A stretch of 64,000 nucleotides of DNA from Nepenthes gracilis (lineage: Eukaryota; Streptophyta; Magnoliopsida; Caryophyllales; Nepenthaceae), in assembly GCA_033239525.1 (NCBI GenBank), contig BSYO01000005.1, positions 24,162,519 through 24,226,518 on the forward strand, given 5' to 3'. A program made the position numbers and the translations under genes. Below are positions 11,286 through 25,156 of the stretch, piece after piece (within the stretch, counting starts at the first letter, position 1; the number at the start of each line of letters is the position of its first letter). The notes under the pieces are model-generated. The model was not told the origin of the DNA. It did no database searches and saw only the letters and a program-made list of their open reading frames with translations.

Positions 11286-13354
11286 TAATAGCGAAAGAAA
11301 AAAAATTAAATATTTAATATACGTAATGAATATTTAGTTTTAGATACCAACAATAATAATAATAAGTATAAACATATACGATAATAAGTAATAACAAAAA
11401 GACTCAATTTTAGTGACGAAGGAAAAAATCGATACCCACGATAATCGAGAAAAACTCTAAGGATTTCAAAGACCAAAGAAGAAATGCACTATGAAAATCA
11501 ACTTACAGATCGGGTGGTACAGACGTGCTAATCTAACTGACTTACTCCCGTCTTATGATCCCTGCCAATGAACTCCTTGGATTTGCCCGCGACAATGGAA
11601 CCGGACACCTTCCGATCTTCACGTCAATCTTTCCTCTTGAACCACTTGAATTGCCAAACACGACCGGACCTCATTCTTTAACGTACCGACGTCACCAATA
11701 AAGGTAGATGGGTAAAAGAGATGGAAATGAGAAAACACAATGCGGAGAGAAAACTTTGTCAATGAAGCACAATCGTAAGCGTGAGATTTTCTCTAAGATG
11801 GAGCACAAAAATATAGTTTTTTCAAGAGAGGAGGCTCCTCACAAGTCTGCCCGAGGTCTTAAGCTTTCAAAACATAAAATAATTATTTATAGAGGACTCA
11901 AAAAAAATTAAAAAAAAAAAAGACATTGGAAACATGCGTGCCGTGGCGCTTGAGCACAGCTAGATGCTGTCTACTCAATTTGGAGCCAAAAAAACGCAAT
12001 GATGAGCCAAAACCCAACAAGTAATAATCATCAAAAACGCTAATAACAATAACAATCTCGAATATCAAATTATAAAGGTCTCAACATTACTCTACCCATC
12101 CACTATATTCGAGACGAATTATAACACGTCGTAAATACGATTCTAAATAAGATATGTCCCACTTGACCCGCATATTCCAAAAATAACAAGAGTGCCAATA
12201 ATTAACTATAATCCCCTAGAATCCGACGTCAATGATAAGTAGGGATTTCCTGGTCCTAATGTCAACATGAATGACCTGTACATCAAACAATAATCAACAA
12301 CATGGATTCTGATGATCGGGTTACCACAAAATCCAACACATAGGATTCTACTGAAAGCAAACTTTTGGATTCCATTGAATCCCAAATTCATAAGGTATAT
12401 ATACGATAAACAGATAATACAAGAAAACCCCTAGATCTTATTCCGTCACTGTGAACCAAAGGCTGCATATGTCCCTCGACAGCTGGGTACTTACACGGGC
12501 TACCCGATGCTAGCAAATTTGACCTCCGACAAAATCCATGGTCTACAGAGACTCTACCAAATAAAGTATAAACGTTTCCCCAGCATGCTCATCAACTGAT
12601 TCAATCAGGTACAGATGATCTCATTAACATGTTCCTCTTTCGACTCTATCAGGTACGGAAGGTATTTCATATGTTAAACCCAACATCTCCCGCCATGATT
12701 CCCTCAACATCATGATCTACGATAATCACATGGCCATAAGTATCGCGCCGAACTAGGCAATATACCTCAACATCACCAGGATACGGAAATCAGTATCGGA
12801 TAAACATAAACTACAATAAGGTACTATAACCTCCCATTCAACTAGATACTTTAATGTTTTCATACAATCTTCTCAATATTAACTGTAGAAGCCAATAATC
12901 CAAATACTCACACGATCAAGTAATAACGCAAAGAAGGCTTTGCAACTAAAACAATGGAACTGTCGTTCAGTGCTGCACAAACCATACTCACGCCGTCAAA
13001 TATAATACAAATAAATTTATCACGGAATCGAGATATAATTTATTTTGGTTTAATTCAACTATTTAACTATTTTTTCATTCTATTCCAGTGCAATGCCTAC
13101 TACTAAGGTCAACATTTAATAGTCACTTATAGACGAGCAAAAATAGACCAACTGTTTCCAATATATATAATATTTTATTTTATTTTATTATCATTAAAAT
13201 TAAACATTTATGGTCACGTTACAGGGTTCTTCCACCCGCAACTCATTTATAATAATTTACATCTATTCTACGGACACATCCTCACTCAAATATATAAGTA
13301 CACTTACCGCCAACATATTTATAAACATATATATATTTATTTATATTTATACAT

Positions 13355-13745
13355 ATACATGACAACACACACCTCCACTGCAACGGCAGTACACACACAT
13401 CCAGACCCATACACACCAACGCACACACACAGCACACACGTACACACCCACATAGACAGAACACCCACTTGCATTCACTTGCACACCAACGCACACACAC
13501 AGCAGCACCTGCTGCTTCTCCATACCCGCACACAACCAACGCACACACACAGCACACGCATACACACATACACACACGCGCACTACAGACCCAGCCGTTT
13601 GCACCCACACCATCACACATCTTCCCACTACTACACTCACACACGCACGGCCACACACTGATGCACGCAGGTAACACACACACCCACCGCAGCAACACCA
13701 CACTGCTCCCACACAGATAGTTACACGTACATATACACACACAAC
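13355..13745. repeat. CA-rich degenerate microsatellite block
   Basis: Almost wholly A and C on plus, with repeated CAACGCACACACACAGCA segments at about 13417, 13488 and 13537. It creates overlapping open frames of 100 to 155 codons on both strands, including a cysteine-rich one on minus; these are compositional artefacts. Confidence 0.85.
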
Positions 13746-14038
13746 ACATTTAGCGTATCATGCCGTCAACAATTTTCTAGTTTATACGGTAATACTCGTT
13801 ATTCACATCGTATACCCAAATTTCCAAAACCATCTCTCTCAATCAAAAATCGAAAACCCAACAGAGCACGAGACCCTTGTTTTTTCTCGATTTCTGATTT
13901 TCATCGATTTTTACAGCAAATTTCCAATTATAACACAATTTCAACAGCAGCAGTGAAAATAGTGAGAGACAAGAGAGATTTACTTGCAGAGAAAGAAAAT
14001 TTACTGGCGATTGGAGAAAATAGTGAAAGTAAGACGAA

Positions 14039-14123
14039 TCACTTGCGATTAGAGGAGAAATGATAACCGAGGAAATTCACTTGCAATTAGAGGAGAAATG
14101 GCATTAAAGGGATTCACTTGCCT
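14039..14123. repeat. Tandem repeat of about 38 bp
   Basis: Two copies of TTCACTTGC[GA]ATTAGAGGAG, at about 14038 and 14076, and a third start at about 14113. Confidence 0.6.
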
Positions 14124-14448
14124 GATTACCTGATCCTTGAACACGGCTAGGGTTAATACAGCGTCGGCTTCGACTCAACAGTAACGGCAATGGCGGCGAC
14201 AGCAAATCACGGCGACGGCAGCAACAAACGCTCACGGCCACGGCAGCAAGACCACCGAATGAACGCCTCAGTGCTGAACAGCGCCTCACTCTGCTCTCAC
14301 TCTTCCTCTCCCCGTATTCCTCCAGGACTGGGGTTTAAACAAACCCATGGAGTGAAATCGTGGCGAAATAGAGGGAATCAAGATGGTTACACGGATGGAA
14401 AAATTTGTTAGTGTTTCTGAAGATTCGAACGGCTATTGTTAGGGCCGT

Positions 14449-14451
<3 letters not shown>

Positions 14452-14479
<28 letters not shown>
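14452..14479. repeat. (GA)n microsatellite
   Basis: Uninterrupted GA dinucleotide run of 28 bases. Confidence 0.95.
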
Positions 14480-14804
14480 CGGGAGAGAGAGAACCAGACG
14501 AAGAGGAAGAAGTTTCGAGAATGGAGGAGAGAGATGAGGACAAGAGGAAGCAGAGGAGAAGAATCGAGAAGAAGGATGAGGTGGCAGGTTAATTAAATTT
14601 TTATTATATTAATTATTATTTTTTTATTTTTATTTATTTATTACGTTTTAATATTTATTATTATTATTTTATTGTTTATATGCCTATTATATTATTATAT
14701 TATTATATAAATATTTTATTATTTTTTTTGACAGACCAATATGTACTAAAATTTCGTCTACTCCATTTAATTTATGATTTCATCATTAAAAATATTTGAA
14801 TATT

Positions 14805-15235
14805 ATAACCTACCTACTCTACAAAGTCAGTTACCAACACTAAAATTTATAAATAACTAATTTTTCAGACAGGCCACCTTCAATCATCAATGCCCTTGGC
14901 CAGCCTTTGTACTAGTAGTATGGATGGGGCTGACCTCATCACTCCAGCCTAGCTGCACCACTCCTGCTGGCTTCACCACTCCGGTTGATACTTTCCACCG
15001 ACCAAGTATTACCACTCCGACTAAGTATCATTTTGACCAAATATCACCATTCCTGACAATGCTTCACTCTGACCCATATTTCACTCCTGCCAATTATCAC
15101 AACTTCGATCAAATGGTCCAGTCCTGTTAATTTCACCACTCCGCCTAAATGTTCCACTCCAGCCAATTTCACAACTCCGATCGATACTTCACTATAAGGC
15201 TATATCATCGTGCGCAAGTGACCTATTTTCCAACA
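14805..15235 (-). repeat. LTR fragment related to 6488-7333
   Basis: Shares with 6890-7240 the order CTACTCTACAAAGTCAG, a GGCCACC-TC block, GGCCAGCCTTTG, GGGGCTGACCTCAT and then repeats of CACTCC[GT]GCC. The match is to the middle of the complete copy; the U5-like part is absent, so this is a truncated copy. Confidence 0.6.
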
Positions 15236-15239
15236 ACTC

Positions 15240-15560
15240 TATTAAACGATGACGGCCGTTGTCATTCTCCCATTGTTTTAGGAGTTCTTTATTTAAGCTA
15301 ATCAGATAAGTTGGGTTAAAATTACACTCACAAGTTAATAGAGTTAATTTTCTTAGAAGAAAAATAAATTCTTTCTTAATTGAATAAATTTTAACACTTA
15401 GGTTTAGTGATTTTTAAGGGACATTTAAAAGTAAATGAGTCTATTTGATGTGTGAATAATTTTTTTAAATTTTTGTTCATAATTCTTGACTTTCTTTTTA
15501 TTAATCTAAGTTCTAGTTTTATTATCAAATTCAGTCAAGTCAATTTGGTTATGAATATAT
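15240..15560 (+). repeat. LTR-like segment, copy B (3' side of the nested gypsy element)
   Basis: Counterpart of 4200-4530 (described there). It lies beyond all the nested insertions, consistent with being the 3' LTR of the outer element. Confidence 0.5.
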
Positions 15561-18500
15561 TACAAATTTCATGAATAAGAAAACACAAGGGATGTTCTTT
15601 TTTAAAAATTATTAAACTTATATTTACTAATTTGGTATTATAGGTGAAGAAACATATTTATGTCATATTCGAAAAGCTACGACGCTTAACAGTGTAACAC
15701 AACCCCTTAGCTATTGAATTATTTCTAATTTAACGGCTGATATTTAATATATTAAAATAATTTATTAATTTTTAAATAAAATATTTAAATACTAGCTTAA
15801 TAAAAAATTATATGAAAAATATATTATTGTTATATTTTTAAATATTAAATTGTATCCATTAGTTTGAGATCCAATGAATATGAAAGAGTTCCACCGGTTG
15901 GGAGACCTACCCACGTCATAGCCCACCGTTCCCGTTTGGGTTGAGAAAGTTGTTTGGTTTGTTTGGTTTGCCGCCATTAAATATTGAACGGACAATATTT
16001 AACTAAATTTTATTATCAATAGGACTATTTATTTATAATTTATTAAATAAAATTTTATTATATAGATTTATTTTTATCTTTATATTGTTTTAGTTAAAAA
16101 TATTTTAAGTAATCCTAAATATTTGTTTATTATATTATTTTAAATTCTTATATATTTGTCTCTATTATTTCAACCGCGACAAACTTACATGATCTATCAA
16201 TTGTTCATTTAACCTATGCTTAAGTATCTGAAATATATTAATATCTTTTTTTATTTAATTTTTTAAAATAATATATGTATATATATATATATATTTCAAA
16301 TTCTATATTTATGTTAAGCTTTGGCAATGCGACAGGTGAAATATGGAATCTTCGACTAGGTTCGGCCAAATGTCAGCACATTATTGGAGGAGAGAAATCA
16401 GTTTCGGATCAAATTGTCCAATAAAAAAAAAAGTAAGTCTGAATTAAAGTTACACGTGTTATATTGCTTTGCTCTGGCTGATTTAAATTTAATTATCAAA
16501 TAATATTATTAAAATAGTTATTTTTATTATTTTTAATATAAAATTTAACATTTAATAAATATTAATATTATAAAAAATTTAAAATTTTAATTATTTTTAA
16601 TATTTTATATATTTTAAATTATCAATTATTAAATTTTAATTTAATAATATTCTAAAAAAATAAGATCCTTATTTCTAACTTTTCTTTTAGAAAATCTTTT
16701 CAGTAGCAAATACTTACGAAATAAAAAATAAATAATACTACCCTTATAATTTATTTATAAATCTTTTTTTTATTCTATTTTTTAAATATTAGATTAAAAA
16801 TGTGAATTTATTTCAGTATAAGATTTGAAACTTTATTAATAAATTATATTTGGATATAAATAAACATAAGTTTATATCTTAACTATATTTATCTAATATA
16901 CTATGTAACATATTTTTATTTAGGTATTTTAAATTTATATTTTAGTAATTTTTTTTTACCAAACTAACACATCCTCAGTTTTGAATCACACTAAAAAATA
17001 ACGATTTAACATATTTAATTTCTAATAATGCATTATATGAATAAATATCGATCAACTTTGGTTAGTTTGATAAAAAAAAATTCTTAATTCTGTTAAATTT
17101 GAATTAGCTAAAAATTTACTCAAATTAAAAATATATAAGTATTTTTAATAAATTAGTCATTTCTAAACAGAAAGGTAGGCCAAAGCAAATCCATAGTTAG
17201 CAATTAAAGCCATTATTTTCAAAGTCAGTTTATTTTCTTCCATTATTTTAACTTCTTTATTTTCCTAAAATTTAATATTAAAATTTAAATAATAAATAAT
17301 AAAATTACATTAAATTTCTATAATAATTATTTTAATTTTACTTTTTTATTCCACAAATTTTTATTTTAATCAGTAAATAAATAAGAAAATAAAAATAATA
17401 CAAATGCCATAACTGCACTCTTTTTCCTGAAGTGGTAGTCTTTATCAACTCTACACTGTTCCTTTCACTCCGTGTGAGGGGGCCCCTACCGCGTACTTCC
17501 CACGCTCTTCAATTTTGCTTAGATCAATAATTGGGGTTTAGTCAGAGTGCTATTTTAAATACTTAGATTTTATTATTTTTAAATAATTTAAATTGTATAT
17601 TATAAAATAATATAGAGTAGTGATTAATTAATATTTAAAATGTTATTTAAATTTTATTTTTGTATTATAATAATAAAAAATAATTAATAAAAAATAAAAA
17701 AAATTAATATTTATGAGTATAATAACGAAAACCTCAATAATTGTACCGTGGGGAATCTTTTATCTGCTTTACTGCCTGTAACGCCATGCGTCACTGGTCT
17801 CACCTGGAGCAGGATAACTTCAAGCGTACTCGTCTGACTCGACCAAATCGCTTTCCAATCCAACTAACAAGTAAGGTTTGAGGTCGCTTTTTTAAAAAAA
17901 AATTATATACTTTTTTTAATTATAATTATTTAATAAATAATAAATATTTAATATTTTAAAAAAGTTGAGTTATATTTTTTTATAAAAATAATATAATTAC
18001 TTAATTAATATAAAATTATTGTGTTTAAATTTATATATCTTTTAGAAAAACAGACTTATTGAAGACGCAATAAAAATATTTTTTTTTTATTGAAGTTGAC
18101 TTAAAACAATAAAATTGGCTTTGTGGTGGTAAGCTTAAAATTATTATTACTTATTTAAATTTATTTAATATATAATTTTTATGTACAAGTTATAATGAGT
18201 ACCTTGATATGCAGAATTATCATTATAGATGAGTGGTTTGAAAAATGATCAAGCTATATTAAATCTATTTATATATAATTTTATTTTATATTATATGTGT
18301 ATGATCTGAGAAATGATCAGATTAATTTTATCCTATAATATATAATATTATCTTATATTATATATATAACATTTAAAAAGAATTAAATTATATTTAATTT
18401 ATAATACACGATCCAACTATACAATATTAGTTTTTTTACGCACAATTTAAGTCTCAAACCATTGAGTAAAATGGTAAAAATCATACCGTCATATCAAAGT

Positions 18501-18839
18501 TTTCTTTCCAACAAATATAGTTCATTTACTCGTCCAAATTATTATAATTGGTAAAACTAACATATAACTGTGTATCAGATCTATTATTATATGTTTGAGT
18601 TTATGCAACACAAGCATCTAAGTTAAATATACTTAAGATGTTTTGCTATTAGCATATACAACATCTTTTTTGTCATTTTATACAACGCAAGACTGCTGCA
18701 TCACGACAACACCCACAAAGCACGAAGTCCAAACTCAACTTTCAGCCACATTAGAGCTCTAATATAGAAATAATAGCCATGCCAAACAAGCACAGCATTA
18801 ACGTCTAGTGACTTAACCACACTAATTTGATTAGCCCAC
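15561..18839. other. AT-rich spacer downstream of ACC oxidase
   Basis: Mostly AT-rich sequence with no gene recognised. Three more balanced islands stand out, at about 15880-15980, 17400-17530 and 17730-17880; none gives a coding match. The ACC oxidase 3' untranslated region should occupy roughly the last 150-250 bases before 18840. Confidence 0.55.
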
Positions 18840-21158
<2,319 letters not shown>

Positions 21159-21693
21159 GAAGGGGAAATGGAAGACAAAGGGTTGAAAAGTCATGGGAAA
21201 CTTAAAAAAAATATGTAAATAAATAAAAGGAGAAACTACCAATCAAGGAATCATACATTACAGTCGACGCTACCCCTATAAAATTATACAAAAAATTTCC
21301 ATGCACGTACGAAAATACAAGAACCTTAATATATATATATTTAAAATTAAAATATAAATATATTTAAAATATAAAAAATAATATTTATACACCTAATTAT
21401 ATACTTATTCTACCAAAATTGCTAAATTTTGTGTAGAAAGAAATGGAAGAAAAAAATTAAAACAAAGTAAAATTTATATTTTTTTAATAATTTTGATAAA
21501 CTTAGATATATACATAAATATATAAATAATATTACTCTAGTAATATATGTTAAAAAACAAACATAAGAAAAATAAATCGTTAAAAAGATAAAATACGCCG
21601 ATAAATTATAAAAAAAGGTTAAGATATTACATCCACCCATAATAATACTTTTATATTTTAATTTTTATCGAAATTTTTATATAATTATAAAAT

Positions 21694-22662
21694 TAATGGG
21701 TATGTCAATAATGAGCTGGCTCAAGAAGGAGAAATAATTCAAATCCACAATGATATATTTGTGTCTATGCAGTCAATGCCAACTGTTGACCAGACAAAAT
21801 GCCAATGAATCAGAAGTAACCTAAGAGCAGGATGGACAACTTATTCCCAATATGGTTAACCCTTCTATTGACTGAAAGTATGACCGGTTAACCCTCTGAA
21901 GACGAGGCCCCAAGTGAGACAAGCCCAATTTAGCTTACATGTCCGTCCTCGACCAGTAACTGTCTTCTCCCATAATTTTGCGCTCTCCATAGAAGGCAAT
22001 ATCTATTGTAACAATTATCAGCAGCTTTAATGCGCATCCTTGAATGAATAAGGCAGAATCTTTTCTCTATCTGCTGAAAATCTCACCGATTATAAAATAC
22101 AGAACGAAAGCAATCAATTTAGGGACTGTTGTCGCCATAAGGGCTTCACGCCAGAAAAGACAATGATCCTAATAGAGCGTGAAAATCAAACATTTCTACA
22201 AAAGAAAGGCATTGAAGCACAATTGTTATAAAAAGCCATGGAGTTCTCACTCCAAGAAACGTTCTCATTTGCCTACAAAAGCCTTATACAGTAAAAACTC
22301 TCACACTTTCAGCATTCTAGTGCTTTATCTCTCACTCTCTTTACTATTACGTTCCCAAATAATACAGTATTTAGAAATTTCACTCCTCACGAGTAATAAA
22401 AGCTTCTCTATTTACGAGAGCACCATCATGTTACAAACACTCATCGCATCTATATATCGCATCTCATTGCATCTACCATCTTTAATCTGAAGGTTATTTA
22501 CTGATTTGAGTGTTGGAATGTTTTTAGTGTGATAACATTCCGCCGTCACCTGACCTCCTATTCGTTATTATTGTGTGTAGGATCCATACTCAATGAACGA
22601 AATCGAATTCAAATGAATGACTTGACTCGAATCTATTTGAAATTTGGATCCATGACGCATCA
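21694..22662 (-). mobile_element. Solo LTR upstream of ACC oxidase
   Basis: A 969-bp segment flanked by an exact AAAAT duplication (21689-21693 and 22663-22667). On minus it starts TGATGCGTCATGG and ends GACATACCCATTA, with TG...TA rather than TG...CA ends. Its first 160 bases align with the start of the LTR at 42758: TGATGCGTC, CAAA-AGATTCG, CGTTCATTGAGT, GGATCCTACACAC, then AGGAGG-CAG. A TATA-like TATAAG on minus lies at about 22288-22283, some 375 bases into the LTR. The LTR sense direction is the same as that of ACC oxidase. Confidence 0.8.
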
Positions 22663-22667
22663 AAAAT

Positions 22668-23146
22668 TATTCTATTATAGTTTAAATTTTATAATTTAAT
22701 TATAAAAATAACTCTTTTTTTATATAAATAATACTATTAAATATATTTGGTATTTTTAGAAACTATAATATCAACAACTTTTTGATATGATATTTTTTTT
22801 ATATATCTAACAAAAGTTAGTAAACAAGGTTAACTCTTAGTAAAAGGTTTAATACAAAAGGACAAAAAAGAAAATGGGAGAAATCTTATCCGTCCATATA
22901 TCTTTGACAAAAACATGGACACGTGGAGAGCGCATGTTAATCACATCGTGATGGCCCCCCGCTACCATCTCCAGGCTGGTGACTGGTGGGCATAGTGTTC
23001 TCCGCTCCATCTTTGAGCGTGTAGTTTTGGGACCATTTTTGTCAGTATTTTTTTATAATAAAAATATTATTTATTTTTCCCATTTCTAAGCATTTTTAAT
23101 TTAAATTTTATCTAAAATTTTTATTTTATTATTTTAATTTTAAAAG

Positions 23147-23184
<38 letters not shown>

Positions 23185-23792
23185 ATAAATTACAGGATGG
23201 TAAAATACATAGCGGTGATCTTTTCAAAAATATTACATAATCAATAATATTATTTAAATTTTATTTAATTTATTTATTTTTATAACATTTGTTTAATATT
23301 TAGATTAAATAAATATAATTTATATAAATGATTTATTTTATTATCTTATTATTTAAAAATCTTAAAGGACCCTGTATATAAATGAATAATTGTAAATAGA
23401 TTGTAGGTTGAAAAAATATATAATAGAGATCTTTCTTCAATGTAACATATTTAATTGATTTATTTAACTGTTATTTAGTTTTATTAAATTTATATTAAAA
23501 ATATGCTAACTAATTAAATAAATTAACAATAATATTTGTTAAAGTAAGAGTAAAAAAAAAACAAATGTTTTAGCCTTAATTTAAAAAATATAGATTTGAT
23601 ATGAAATATACACACCAAAGTAAAAAAAATATTTTTTTATATTACACCAATTATTATTATTTTAAAAATTAAACTATAAAATATAATTACAAATTTGTAA
23701 AAATAAATAAATTTAGAATTTTAGATAATTTAGTTAATTAATGTTTTATAAAATATAATTTTTTCGGATATATTTTTCAAAATAGCAGGTTG
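22668..23792. other. AT-rich spacer
   Basis: No gene. A balanced island at 22900-23040 includes GACACGTGG (G-box/ABRE core ACGTG near 22920), which would have lain about 0.9 kb from the ACC oxidase start before the LTR arrived. A (TA)n run occupies 23151-23180. Confidence 0.5.
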
Positions 23793-23797
23793 GTTTT

Positions 23798-25151
23798 TGA
23801 TGAGTCTAGTACCATGGATTGACTTGGAATTCGAATTGCAATAGATGGACAATCCATCAGAAATTCTTCCAAGCCTAACGTAAGGCCCACCGAGCAGCCC
23901 AATAATCTGGTTTGGTAAATCATTTCAAGGTATTCTACCTAAGGTCTCATATTGCCCAAACAAGTATGAATTGTTCTGCAGATTATAATATAAAGGTCGT
24001 TGCCATAATAGATTCCAACAAACTCCAGAGAGCTCAACAAAATGCACAATTGTAGCCATCCTATGAGTGCAGGCTAGCCCTCTGTTGGAGGGCCCTCCCT
24101 GTAAGAGGCCAGCTTTCTGCTCAGGGAACCCTCCCTCCACAAAGTCAATCTCTCCATTCAAAGGTTGTGCCCTCCATCTCGAAGGCCCTCAATCTAGGAG
24201 TCATGTCCTCTATCTAGGAGGCCCCCATGTAGGCACCATATCCTCCATTAAAGAAAACCTCCATCTAATAGCCATACTCTTCATCCAGGCATTATATCCT
24301 CCATTCGGAGGCCCATCATTCATTCGTTGTACTCTCCATCAAGAAGAACCTCCATTCAGGCACCATATCCTCCGTTCAAGAAGTCCACCATCTAGGCGCC
24401 ATACTATCTATCAATGAGGCCCTCCATCCTAGTATCATACCCTCATTCTAGGAGTTTGTCCCCCGTAACCTCTAAACCACCCCTCAATTGAATGCAATCT
24501 AAGACGCCCCCTAATTAGTACACCTTTAAACCGCCTCTCAATTAGATGCATTTTTTGAACTCAATCATCTACTTCATAAACCGCCCCCTGTCCGGATGCA
24601 TCTTTAAATCGCTCCTCAATTGGGTACACCTCTAAATCGCTTCCTAATCGGGCACACCTCTATAACTCAACCCTCCATCTCATAAGCCGCTTCCTAATTA
24701 AGCGTACCTTGGAGCTCAATCCTCTACCTCATAAGTTGCCTCTTGGTGCACATTTGGAATTTAATCTTCCATCTCATAAGATACCTTTTGTTTAAGTGCA
24801 CATTTGAACCGTCTCCTAACAAAGTGCATCTCTAAGTCGCACCTCAGCTAGGTGCGTTTCTAAGTCATTTTTCAATCGAGCGAACCCATATACTCGATCC
24901 CCCATTGAATGTATCCACATATTTCTTACATCTTCTCATTTTTCTATTCGTTAAAAAAAATTTCTGATTTAAACGTTGAAAGATAAATCGATAAGTAAGT
25001 GTCGTTAATTCTCTAACATTTTATTTTTTAGTTGTATTACGTAGGATTTAAATTACCAGAGACGAAAATTATACCTATCTCACTTTGATTAGGCGTGAAA
25101 GATCAGCTAATTTTTTAATCTGTATGACAATCTGTATATAAGAACACATCG
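23798..25151 (+). mobile_element. Solo LTR, family shared with 40751-42086
   Basis: Starts TGATGAGTCT and ends near GAACACATCG; flanks GTTTT (23793-23797) and ATTTT (25152-25156) are a 5-bp duplication with one mismatch. The body carries two kinds of degenerate tandem repeat, also in the sister copy: CCTCCAT-C-AGGAGGCCC-type units (about 24070-24440), then units like CACCTCTAAA-CGC-CCTCAAT (about 24470-24870). Length (1354 bp) is close to the sister copy (1336 bp). No coding sequence. Confidence 0.7.
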
Positions 25152-25156
25152 ATTTT

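Larger units (their letters stand above)
11290..14732 (-). mobile_element. Probable long LTR, minus orientation
   Basis: Read on the minus strand this begins TGTCAAAAAAAATAATAAAA at 14732, continues as a CT-rich leader with a (CT)n run (14479-14452), passes GCC/GCT-rich sequence, and later CCTGTAACGTGACC near 13230. This order recalls the long LTRs of chromoviral gypsy elements. Possible target duplications are GACCC (11275-11280 area) and GACCA just after 14732. No coding domain is visible inside. The ends, and whether this is one LTR or several fragments, are uncertain. Confidence 0.4.

Noticed and set aside
13282..13749. 155-codon cysteine-rich minus-strand open frame
   Set aside because: Product of the CA/TG repeat, with equally long frames on the other strand.
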